DNA from: Armatimonadota bacterium
Lineage (GTDB): Bacteria > Armatimonadota > Fimbriimonadia > Fimbriimonadales > Fimbriimonadaceae
NCBI GenBank assembly: GCA_023423495.1
Contig: JAFAFM010000247.1
Coordinates: 1 to 6,442 of the forward strand
Direction: 5' to 3'
Length of the DNA: 6,442 nucleotides
Of this stretch, positions 1 through 5,255 are shown in pieces; within the stretch, counting starts at the first letter, position 1; each line of letters begins with the position of its first letter. The position numbers were made by a program, and so were the translations under genes. A model generated the notes under the pieces. That model was not told where the DNA came from and did not search any database. It saw only the letters and a program-made list of their open reading frames with translations.

Positions 1-1
1 C

Positions 2-523
2 GATAGAGCCGTTATCCAAGTCGAGAATTGCGTCGAAATCTCCACTGTCGAAAAGCCGAAAGTTCTGGCGCCCCGCGAAGTCGACTTGGTCGTCAAGCAA
101 GTTGCAGACCGACTCCACATGTTGGCGGCGGCACGACCCAAGAATGGAGTAGAGATTCACCTCCACCCCGAAGACCTGGGTTCAATAACGGTGGTTGTCA
201 AGTCCATCGGTCGGATTGTCGAAGCTGAACTGAAAGCCAGCGACGACCGCGTCCGACAAGCCCTTGAAACGAACCACGGTCGATTGGTGGAGGCTATGGA
301 CAGCCGCGGATTCCACCTGCAGGCGGTAGCCGTCAGTTCACAAAATTCCGGAGGCAACACTTCCGACTCACAACGATTTGCTGGCCAACATGGCCAATCG
401 CAAAGCCGATCCTCTAATGATTCGCAGGGCCACCCTGACCATGCGGATAGCCACTTCGGACAGCCCAAGAGCAATCTTCGGGCTTGGGTGAGACGCGGAG
501 AGGGCGTCGACCTAGCTATCTAA
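2..523 (+). CDS. fliK: Flagellar hook-length control protein FliK, C-terminal part (5' end outside window)
   Basis: FliK is the secreted molecular ruler that stops hook growth and switches the flagellar export gate to filament substrates. The reading frame is open from base 2, so the N-terminal part lies to the left and only the last 173 residues are seen. Visible residues about 26-113 match the Flg_hook domain (PF02120): the hallmark stretch LHPEDLG at 54-60 is followed by the V-V-V-K beta strand, the 'VRQALE' helix and a 'L-x-EAM-x-x-x-G' ending, in the usual order. The last 60 residues (114-173) are a low-complexity tail rich in Ser, Gln, Asn, His and Asp, as expected for an unstructured FliK end. 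The stop codon overlaps the ribosome binding site of flgD, so the two genes are probably translated from one mRNA. Domain assignment is strong; the full length is unknown. Confidence 0.88.
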   Translation, partial: DRAVIQVENCVEISTVEKPKVLAPREVDLVVKQVADRLHMLAAARPKNGVEIHLHPEDLGSITVVVKSIGRIVEAELKASDDRVRQALETNHGRLVEAMDSRGFHLQAVAVSSQNSGGNTSDSQRFAGQHGQSQSRSSNDSQGHPDHADSHFGQPKSNLRAWVRRGEGVDLAI

Positions 524-527
524 GGAG
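522..527 (+). promoter_or_regulatory. Ribosome binding site of flgD, overlapping the fliK stop
   Basis: AAGGAG lies 7 bases before the ATG at 535 and shares two bases with the fliK TAA at 521-523. It decides the flgD start: an upstream in-frame start at 484 would lie inside fliK and has no comparable site. The overlap suggests coupled translation of fliK and flgD. Confidence 0.8.
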
Positions 528-534
528 CAAGCAT

Positions 535-957
535 ATGGATGTAGGAAACATCAGCGCAGATCAGTACTGGGGTAATAAGCCAGCCCAACCCAAATCGGGC
601 TTGGACATGAATCAATTCCTTCGGCTGCTGGCAGTGCAGATGGAGAATCAAAACCCCCTGGAACCCATGAACGACCGCGACTTCTTTGCGCAGATGGCGC
701 AGCTTGGTCAGGTGCAGGGCATGGAACAGATCAATAAGTCGCTCGGAGTCAGCCAAGCCGCTGCTCTTATGGGCAAGGAAGTCACCGCTGTTCGGCCGAT
801 GACCGACACATCTTCCGGTTTGACGGAGATCGTGATCGGCAAGGTAGTCCAGTTGACGGTTCGCAATGGCGAGCAATACATCGGCGTTCGAGAGGCAAAC
901 GGCGGCATTGTCGACGTGAAGGCTTCCTCGATTCAACAGATCCGAGAGGGCAACTAA
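535..957 (+). CDS. flgD: Flagellar hook assembly (capping) protein FlgD, short form
   Basis: FlgD sits at the tip of the growing hook and is needed for polymerisation of FlgE outside the cell. The 140-residue product shows the conserved FlgD N-terminal core (PF03963): 'FLRLLAVQMENQNPLEPM' at residues 28-45, then 'FFAQMAQLGQVQGMEQIN' at 50-67, then the 'S-x-A-A-x-L-M-G-K-E-V' segment at 73-83. The remaining 55 residues form a short beta-rich end (GKVVQLTVRNGEQY at 102-115). The Tudor/FnIII-like C-terminal module of the roughly 230-residue enterobacterial FlgD is absent. This compact form is common in Bacillota-type flagellar operons, so it is not read as a truncation. The ATG at 535 was chosen for its strong ribosome binding site. 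The stop is one base before the next start. Confidence 0.93.
   Translation: MDVGNISADQYWGNKPAQPKSGLDMNQFLRLLAVQMENQNPLEPMNDRDFFAQMAQLGQVQGMEQINKSLGVSQAAALMGKEVTAVRPMTDTSSGLTEIVIGKVVQLTVRNGEQYIGVREANGGIVDVKASSIQQIREGN
944..949 (+). promoter_or_regulatory. Ribosome binding site for the TTG start at 959
   Basis: GAGAGG inside the last codons of flgD lies 9 bases before TTG at 959. It supports initiation at this non-ATG codon, which begins one base after the flgD stop. Confidence 0.6.
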
Positions 958-958
958 G

Positions 959-1336
959 TTGGACAACCGGATTCAAAACAGCCGAATCAACGATCTGCTG
1001 ATTGGGCAGACTCCGAAGGTCCAGCCTCAGGCGCCGGGTCGTACTGGCGCGGTCGGCAACGACTTCGCTGCGATCTTGCAGGATCGACTGAAAGTAAGCG
1101 GTCACGCCCAAACTCGGCTGCAAAGCCGAAACATCGAACTCGGGCAGGCGGAATGGAACCGCGTGTTGGAGGGGGTCGAGCGTGCGGCTGCCAAGGGTTC
1201 CAAGGAATCCCTCGTGTTCATCGACGATGCCGCCCTGGTGGTGAGCATCAAAAATCGCACTGTGATTACCGCGGTGGATAAGCAACACCTGAAGGAGAAC
1301 GTATTCACGAATATCGACAGTGCGGTGATCGTCTAG
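959..1336 (+). CDS. Conserved flagellar operon protein, TIGR02530 family
   Basis: This 125-residue protein matches the small 'flagellar operon protein' family TIGR02530, found between flgD and flgE in many Bacillota-like flagellar clusters. To my knowledge its molecular role is not established. The N-terminal 35 residues are variable. The conserved part starts near 'FAAILQDRL' (36-44) and continues with 'HAQTRLQSRNIEL' (49-61), a helix around 'GVERAAAKGSKESLVFIDD' (72-90) and the very conserved ending 'NRTVITAVD' plus 'KENVFTNIDSAVIV' (99-107 and 112-125). The protein has no signal peptide, membrane segment or cysteine, so a cytoplasmic or export-related role is likely. Translation starts at TTG, one base after the flgD stop, supported by GAGAGG nine bases upstream; no ATG lies near the expected start. 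The family match and operon position agree. Confidence 0.88.
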   Translation: MDNRIQNSRINDLLIGQTPKVQPQAPGRTGAVGNDFAAILQDRLKVSGHAQTRLQSRNIELGQAEWNRVLEGVERAAAKGSKESLVFIDDAALVVSIKNRTVITAVDKQHLKENVFTNIDSAVIV

Positions 1337-1355
1337 GTCAGTTTCGCAGGGGAGT

Positions 1356-1375
1356 TTGGAGTTTCAAAACTCCAA
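1356..1375 (+). repeat. Perfect inverted repeat, 9-base arms
   Basis: TTGGAGTTT (1356-1364) and AAACTCCAA (1367-1375) are exact reverse complements separated by two bases. In RNA this would form a hairpin with about 8 base pairs and a 4-base loop. The left arm is also part of a tandem GGAGTTT-GGAGTTT (1351-1364), so two pairings are possible. The nearest T run is 11 bases further on, so it is not a standard terminator. It may be a processing or stability element after the TIGR02530 gene, or a DNA-binding site. Confidence 0.6.
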
Positions 1376-1421
1376 GCCGCGACGAGTTTTACGACTAACA
1401 ACCGGAAGGAAAAGAGCAGGA

Positions 1422-1437
1422 TCGGAGAAATCTCCGA
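1422..1437 (+). repeat. Perfect inverted repeat enclosing a Shine-Dalgarno-like GGAG
   Basis: TCGGAGA (1422-1428) and TCTCCGA (1431-1437) are exact reverse complements with two bases between them. The left arm holds GGAGA, which would be paired with TCTCC in the folded RNA. A GTG codon follows directly at 1438. The repeat is visible in the sequence; any regulatory role is inferred. Confidence 0.55.
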
Positions 1438-1503
1438 GTGTTCGCCAGAGTCCAGAAGCGGCATTGGCGCCTTCCACCGAAAAACAAGAGACAGGAAGGA
1501 TAG
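1438..1503 (+). CDS. Possible 21-residue basic leader peptide before flgE (speculative)
   Basis: A GTG at 1438 opens a 21-codon frame that ends with TAG at 1501, three bases before the flgE ATG and in the same frame as flgE. GGAGA at 1424-1428 is suitably placed as a ribosome binding site, 9 bases upstream, but sits inside an inverted repeat. The peptide begins MFARVQKRHWRLPP and is strongly basic, with seven Lys/Arg and one His. Its end overlaps the flgE ribosome binding site, so translating it could affect flgE initiation. The frame is short enough to arise by chance, the start is not ATG, and no family is recognised. Confidence 0.18.
   Translation: MFARVQKRHWRLPPKNKRQEG
1493..1500 (+). 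promoter_or_regulatory. Ribosome binding site of flgE
   Basis: AGGAAGGA lies 6 bases before the ATG at 1507 and fixes the flgE start. It is among the strongest sites in the window, as expected for an abundant structural protein. Confidence 0.75.
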
Positions 1504-1506
1504 AAC

Positions 1507-2760
1507 ATGCTACAAGCATTACTCGCTGGCGTCGCCAGCATCAAAGCGCAACAAACGCGCATGAATGTTATCGGCAACAACTTGGCCAACGTCAACACGA
1601 CGGCTTATAAAGGCTCTCGCGTCACGTTCCAGGATATGATCGCCCAGACCCTTCGTGGAGCTGGTCGGCCAACTGACGACCTCGGCGGTACGAACGCTAT
1701 CCAGTTCGGACTCGGTGTTCTCATTGCCGGAACCGACGTGAACAACGAGCAGGGCTCGCTGAACGCGACCAATCGCCCGACAGACTTTTCCATCCAGGGC
1801 AACGGGTTCTTCATGGTTAGCAACGGAGAGCGAGTTGCCTACAGCCGAGACGGCGCTTTCGACCTGGATGCCAATGGCGACCTGGTTCACCGTGCAACAG
1901 GTGAGCGCATGACGGGTTGGCTCGCTGATCCGGCAACTGGCACTATCGATACCAACCAGCCAGTAGGTCCCAACTCTCGTCTTACGATTCCCATCGGCGC
2001 GCGAACCGCCGTTCAGCAAACCACCAACATTACTTGGGCCGGAAACCTGGATTCTCGAGTTTTCAGCCAGGCAGGTACTCAATCCACGCAAGCGATCGTT
2101 CGCGTCTATGACTCCCTCGGTGGTCAGCACGACCTCACCCTCACGCTCACGGAGTCCGCAACTCCGAACCAGTGGGACTGGTCGGTAGTCGGAGCCAATG
2201 GCGACACCATCACTGGCAACGGCAGCTTGACCTTCGACCCATCAAATGGTCAGTTGCTCAGCGGTTCACCAGCATCGATCACGGTTACTCCGCCAGCTTT
2301 GACGGGTGTTCCGGCATTCCCGATCGATTTGGATTTGGGCAGCCTTAGCCAATTGGCGGCGGAGATGCAGATCAACGCGTCCAACCAGAATGGCTTCGCC
2401 CCTGGTTCTCTTTCCAGCTTCTCGGTTGGAACGGACGGCGTGATCACGGGCCTATATACAAACGGCTTGACCCGACCCCTCGGCCAAATCGCTTTGGCCA
2501 TCTTCCCGAACGCAAACGGTCTTGAGCGCATGGGGTCCAACCTGTGGCGAAATACAGACAACTCCGGCGTTGCGGTCGTCGGAACTCCGCGCACTGGTGG
2601 CCGAGGTTCAATCAACTCAGGCTTCCTGGAGCAGTCGAACATCGACATCGGTAACGAGTTCACCGACTTGATCGTGACTCAGCGCGGATTCCAGGCGAAT
2701 ACCAAGGTCGTAACCACCGTCGATGAGATGCTCCAGGATCTCATCAACATGAAGCGGTAA
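1507..2760 (+). CDS. flgE: Flagellar hook protein FlgE
   Basis: FlgE is exported through the flagellar type III apparatus and polymerises under the FlgD cap into the curved hook joining basal body and filament. The 417-residue product has the complete family layout. At the N-terminus is the rod/hook motif (PF00460), with NVIGNNLANVNTTAYKGSRV at residues 20-39. A D1-type region follows (GLGV near 68 to about 140, with 'DFSIQGNGFFMV' at 93-104 and 'YSRDGAFDLDANGDLV' at 112-127). Next is a FlaE-like middle domain (about 172-300, including 'RVYDSLGGQHDLTLTL'), and then the C-terminal domain (PF06429) with 'SNIDIGNEFTDLIVTQRGFQ' at 377-396 and a helical end 'TVDEMLQDLINMKR'. No cysteine was found and there is no cleavable signal peptide, both normal for hook proteins. 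The size is close to the usual 400 or so residues. The gene is followed by a terminator, closing the operon. Confidence 0.96.
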   Translation: MLQALLAGVASIKAQQTRMNVIGNNLANVNTTAYKGSRVTFQDMIAQTLRGAGRPTDDLGGTNAIQFGLGVLIAGTDVNNEQGSLNATNRPTDFSIQGNGFFMVSNGERVAYSRDGAFDLDANGDLVHRATGERMTGWLADPATGTIDTNQPVGPNSRLTIPIGARTAVQQTTNITWAGNLDSRVFSQAGTQSTQAIVRVYDSLGGQHDLTLTLTESATPNQWDWSVVGANGDTITGNGSLTFDPSNGQLLSGSPASITVTPPALTGVPAFPIDLDLGSLSQLAAEMQINASNQNGFAPGSLSSFSVGTDGVITGLYTNGLTRPLGQIALAIFPNANGLERMGSNLWRNTDNSGVAVVGTPRTGGRGSINSGFLEQSNIDIGNEFTDLIVTQRGFQANTKVVTTVDEMLQDLINMKR

Positions 2761-2783
2761 TTCGCGAAAGTAATTGGGCTTGA

Positions 2784-2818
2784 GGGTTCGGCAGTCATGC
2801 CGAGCCCTTTTCGCTTTT
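2784..2818 (+). terminator. Rho-independent terminator after flgE
   Basis: GGGTTCGGCA (2784-2793) pairs with TGCCGAGCCC (2798-2807) to give a 10-pair stem with one G-U wobble and a 4-base GTCA loop. TTTTCGCTTTT follows (2808-2818). It starts 23 bases after the flgE stop and separates the flagellar operon from ridA. The reverse strand has no T run after the stem, so it acts in the + direction only. Confidence 0.88.
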
Positions 2819-2836
2819 CGCACATGACCCTCCCGG

Positions 2837-2842
2837 TATGCT
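2837..2842 (+). promoter_or_regulatory. Possible -10 element for a leaderless ridA transcript
   Basis: TATGCT (matching TANNNT) ends 6 bases before the ridA ATG at 2849, which would place transcription start at or next to the start codon. No Shine-Dalgarno sequence is visible before ridA, and a promoter is needed here because a terminator lies just upstream. No good -35 hexamer is visible at the expected place (about 2814-2819). Confidence 0.3.
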
Positions 2843-2848
2843 TGCGGC

Positions 2849-3229
2849 ATGCTTCGAGAAGCCGTTTTTACTTCGACCGCCCCGGCCGCGATCGGCCCCT
2901 ACAGCCAAGCTATTCGCGCTGAAGGGAAGTTTCTTTTTTGCAGTGGTCAGATACCCCTCACACCGGGTGGAGAATTCGTGGGAGGTGACGTCAAGAACCA
3001 GGCGCAGCAGTGCATGGAGAACGTCAAAGCCTTGCTGGAATCTGCTGGATTATCTCTAGCGAACGTGTGCAAGACGACCATATTTCTAAGCTCCATGGAC
3101 CACTTCGCCGCAGTAAATGAAGTTTACGGTTCCTACTTCGAATCCAATCCGCCAGCACGGTCAACCGTTGCTGCAGCAGGCTTGCCTAAAAATGTCGATG
3201 TCGAAATCGAGGTAATCGCGGTCTATTGA
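2849..3229 (+). CDS. ridA: RidA family protein (2-iminobutanoate/2-iminopropanoate deaminase, Rid/YjgF/UK114)
   Basis: RidA proteins are small cytoplasmic trimers that hydrolyse reactive enamine/imine intermediates released by PLP enzymes such as threonine dehydratase. The 126-residue product is the standard length. Typical features are 'APAAIGPYSQAI' (11-22), 'LFCSGQIPLTP' (29-39), 'QAQQCMENVKALLESAGL' (51-68), 'VCKTTIFLSSMDHFAAVNEVY' (split around 73-93) and 'PPARSTV' (101-107) with 'VEIEVIAV' near the end. The residues expected in the active RidA subgroup are present: Tyr18, Ser32, Arg104 (the carboxylate-binding arginine) and Glu119. The ATG fits the family N-terminus, although no ribosome binding site precedes it. 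The last four bases overlap the next gene's start, so the two are probably co-translated. The family is secure; the substrate in this cluster is not. Confidence 0.93.
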   Translation: MLREAVFTSTAPAAIGPYSQAIRAEGKFLFCSGQIPLTPGGEFVGGDVKNQAQQCMENVKALLESAGLSLANVCKTTIFLSSMDHFAAVNEVYGSYFESNPPARSTVAAAGLPKNVDVEIEVIAVY

Positions 3230-4131
3230 AGCGAGTTGTTTCCATAAGCTTGGGTTCAAGCAAAAGGAACAAGGCGCAAGACGTCGAGATTCTTGGCACG
3301 CCCTTCAGAATTGAAAGGATTGGGGTGGATGGGGACCTCAAACGCTTTGGGGATATGTTCGCCGAACTCGATGGGCATGCGGACGCCCTTGGTGTAGGTG
3401 GCGCCGACATATATGTGGTCGTGGGGGAGAAGCGGTACGCCTTCCGGCAGATCCTTAAGCTGGTGGCACGCGCGACAAAAACACCAATCGTGGATGGAAG
3501 TGGTCTCAAACACACCTTAGAGCGGTCGACGATCGAACGCCTTCAAGCTGACGGAACGATCGACTTTAAAAACGAGACCGTTCTCCTCGTGTCCGCTGTT
3601 GACAGATTCGGCATGGCGCAGGCGCTGGACAAACTTGGCGGGAAAATCATTTATGGAGACATCCTTTTCGGCATCGGTCTGCCATTTCCCATTCACAAGT
3701 ACAAGAACGTGCGGCGTCTTGGCTCGAGCATTCTGCCTATCATCACCAAGTTGCCTTTTAAGTGGTTTTATCCAACGGGCGAAAAGCAAGATGAACGCAA
3801 GCCGAAACACCCGCAAGTCTGGAAACAGGCGACGGTCATCGCCGGAGATACACTGTACATTCGGCGCTACGCCACCGACGATCTTGCCGGCAAGACGGTG
3901 ATTACTCAAACGGTTCGCAAAGCTGATCTCGAGTGGATGAGAACTGCGGGAGTCCGGAGGGTCATCACGACCACACCGCTAATGGGTGGTGAAACATTCG
4001 CGACGAATGTGATGGAAGGTGTCATCGTTACCCTGGTCGGGAAAAGGCCAGAGGAAATGCGGGAGCAGGATTACTTGGATATTTTGAAGCGGCTCGACTG
4101 GCAGCCCAACGTGGTAGAACTTGCGACCTAG
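3226..4131 (+). CDS. Conserved protein of the family often labelled 'quinate 5-dehydrogenase'; function unproven
   Basis: This 301-residue protein resembles a family I recall being annotated 'quinate 5-dehydrogenase' in various bacteria; I know of no firm biochemical proof for that name. Landmarks are the start 'MKRVVSISLGSS' (1-12), 'GVGGADIYVVVG' (56-67), 'PIVDGSGLKHTLER' (87-100), 'VLLVSAVDRFGMAQAL' (119-134, possibly the first strand, turn and helix of a Rossmann-like half), 'LPFKWFYPTGEKQ' (176-188), 'TTTPLMGGETFATNVMEG' (248-265) and a C-terminal helix. No signal peptide, membrane segment or cysteine is seen, so it is probably cytosolic. The start is TTG at 3226, sharing TTGA with the ridA stop; GAGG at 3209 lies about 13 bases upstream. 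The start is supported by the family-like N-terminus. Its position between ridA and an acyl-ACP-reductase-like gene suggests a shared pathway. Confidence is good for the family and low for the reaction. Confidence 0.72.
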   Translation: MKRVVSISLGSSKRNKAQDVEILGTPFRIERIGVDGDLKRFGDMFAELDGHADALGVGGADIYVVVGEKRYAFRQILKLVARATKTPIVDGSGLKHTLERSTIERLQADGTIDFKNETVLLVSAVDRFGMAQALDKLGGKIIYGDILFGIGLPFPIHKYKNVRRLGSSILPIITKLPFKWFYPTGEKQDERKPKHPQVWKQATVIAGDTLYIRRYATDDLAGKTVITQTVRKADLEWMRTAGVRRVITTTPLMGGETFATNVMEGVIVTLVGKRPEEMREQDYLDILKRLDWQPNVVELAT

Positions 4132-4175
4132 TCACGGCCCGCTGGGTTCGGAGTTCCGTCTTGTAGGATAGGTTT

Positions 4176-4180
4176 GGAGA
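4176..4180 (+). promoter_or_regulatory. Ribosome binding site for the TTG start at 4191
   Basis: GGAGA lies 10 bases before TTG at 4191, in the 59-base gap after the 'quinate 5-dehydrogenase'-like gene. The gap shows no convincing terminator, only a 10-base CGGAGTTCCG palindrome-like element at 4149-4158, so readthrough from upstream is likely. Confidence 0.55.
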
Positions 4181-4190
4181 ATATAACAAT

Positions 4191-5255
4191 TTGACCCGAT
4201 TTGCTTTTATCATCCATCCACTGAATGCACGCGACATTGCGCGCAAATATCCGATTGCCAAATTCCTGCCTGACTTTGTAGTGGAGGAGTTTGCCAGGCG
4301 AAAGGATCCGGTGCTGATGAGCAAAATTACGGGCATAAAGAGTCCAACCGGAGCCGAAACAGAAGGTTGGTTTATCGGGTTGCCGCTCACTCCAAATCAA
4401 ATGGTCAAGACCTTGCCGATCGAGGAGGTCTACCGAAAAATAGCCCAATGCGGCGATCTGGCCGCCGACCTCGGAGCAGACATTATCGGGCTTGGAGCCT
4501 TCACGAGTGTGGTCGGGGATGGTGGCATTACGGTCAGTAAGCTGACCAAGATCAAGGCTGTCACAACTGGAAACTCCTATACCGTGGCCACTGCCATCGA
4601 GGGGACGCTGGAAGCCTGCCGGCGCTTGGAAGTCGATTTATCTAAGGCAGTCCTCGCGGTGGTCGGCGCGACGGGATCCATCGGCCGCACGTGCGCCAAA
4701 GTCCTAAGCCGCTCATTCGGGAAGACGATCTTGGTGGGCCGCGACCTTGACCGGACCCAAGCGCTCGCGGATGAATTGGAGAACGCGGTCGCCACAACCA
4801 ATGTGGCGGACATCGGCGAGGCTGACGCGATTATCGCCGTGAGCTCGGCTGGGAAAGAATTGATTTTGCCGGAGCATTTGAAACCGGGTGCAGTGGTTTG
4901 CGACGTCGCCCGACCCAGGGATGTCAGTACTCGGGTTTCCAAAGAGCGTCCCGACGTGTTGGTCATCGAGGGCGGCGTGGTCAAAGTTCCGGGCGAGGTC
5001 GAATTCAACTTCCGGTTTGGTTTCCCGGAGAAAACCGCCTATGCCTGCATGAGCGAGACGATGATGCTTGCTTTAGAGGGAAGAGTGGAGAATTTCACAT
5101 TGGGTAAGGATGTCAGCGTCGAACAGGTGGATGAAATCACCAACCTTGCCCACAAGCACGGATTTGAACTGGCGGGTTTTCGTTCCTTCGAGCGCGCCCT
5201 GGATCAGGCGGCGATCGATCGGGCAAAAGAAGCTCGCCGCAGAAACGGAGCTTAA
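4191..5255 (+). CDS. Long-chain acyl-ACP reductase (AAR)-like, fatty-aldehyde-forming; shikimate dehydrogenase-related Rossmann fold
   Basis: AAR reduces long-chain acyl-ACP to fatty aldehyde with NADPH through an enzyme-bound thioester. The 354-residue product follows the cyanobacterial AAR plan: an N-terminal domain beginning 'TRFAFIIHPL', then 'GLGAFTSVVGD' (100-110, compare LGGFTS in AAR), 'VTTGNSYTVA' (124-133, compare FTTGNTHTAY), the nucleotide-binding segment 'AVVGATGSIGRTCAKVL' (156-172, GxTGxIG), and 'VIEGGVVKVPG' (258-268). Then comes 'YACMSETMMLALEGRVENFT' (284-303), where Cys286 aligns with the catalytic Cys294 of the Synechococcus enzyme, and finally 'HGFELAGF'. No signal peptide or membrane span is seen. 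The start is TTG with GGAGA at 4176-4180; a stop at 4164 and the lack of other start codons leave no alternative. Gene callers may label it shikimate dehydrogenase. No aldehyde-deformylating oxygenase gene lies in the window. Substrate chain length is inferred from homology. Confidence 0.8.
   Translation: MTRFAFIIHPLNARDIARKYPIAKFLPDFVVEEFARRKDPVLMSKITGIKSPTGAETEGWFIGLPLTPNQMVKTLPIEEVYRKIAQCGDLAADLGADIIGLGAFTSVVGDGGITVSKLTKIKAVTTGNSYTVATAIEGTLEACRRLEVDLSKAVLAVVGATGSIGRTCAKVLSRSFGKTILVGRDLDRTQALADELENAVATTNVADIGEADAIIAVSSAGKELILPEHLKPGAVVCDVARPRDVSTRVSKERPDVLVIEGGVVKVPGEVEFNFRFGFPEKTAYACMSETMMLALEGRVENFTLGKDVSVEQVDEITNLAHKHGFELAGFRSFERALDQAAIDRAKEARRRNGA

Larger units (their letters stand above)
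1337..1506 (+). other. 170-base gap within the flagellar operon, with two hairpins and purine-rich leader
   Basis: The other flagellar genes here are separated by 1-11 bases, so this gap is exceptional. It holds two short inverted repeats (1356-1375 and 1422-1437), a purine-rich stretch (about 1403-1430), a possible 21-codon ORF (1438-1503) and the flgE ribosome binding site. No sigma-28, sigma-54 or convincing sigma-70 promoter was recognised. It may be a 5' control region for flgE, which encodes the most abundant product of the set; that is inference. Confidence 0.5.

Noticed and set aside
484..534. Upstream start for flgD that would give 157 residues
   Set aside because: It would overlap fliK by 40 bases and has no ribosome binding site, while ATG at 535 has a strong AAGGAG. 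The extra residues do not resemble FlgD.
520..1288. Two long minus-strand open frames (148 and 168 codons) opposite flgD and the TIGR02530 gene
   Set aside because: They overlap each other and two well-supported + strand genes, and their translations show no domain.
1356..1390. Inverted repeat at 1356-1375 plus TTTT at 1387-1390 as a terminator
   Set aside because: The stem is A/T-rich with a tiny loop, and the T run is 11 bases away, so it does not fit a Rho-independent terminator. A full stop here would also cut flgE off from its operon.
1356..1610. An 84-codon + strand frame starting at TTG before flgE
   Set aside because: It runs 100 bases into flgE in another frame, has no ribosome binding site, and its start lies inside an inverted repeat.
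1519..2130. Long minus-strand open frame (203 codons) opposite flgE
   Set aside because: It lies wholly inside flgE, which has full family matches on the + strand. Its translation resembles no family and looks like a shadow frame.
5230..5253. AAGCTC/GAGCTT inverted repeat as a minus-strand terminator for the HEAT gene
   Set aside because: Arms are only 6 pairs with a 12-base loop. The following minus-strand CTTTTGC is a poor T tract, and the element lies within AAR-like coding sequence.
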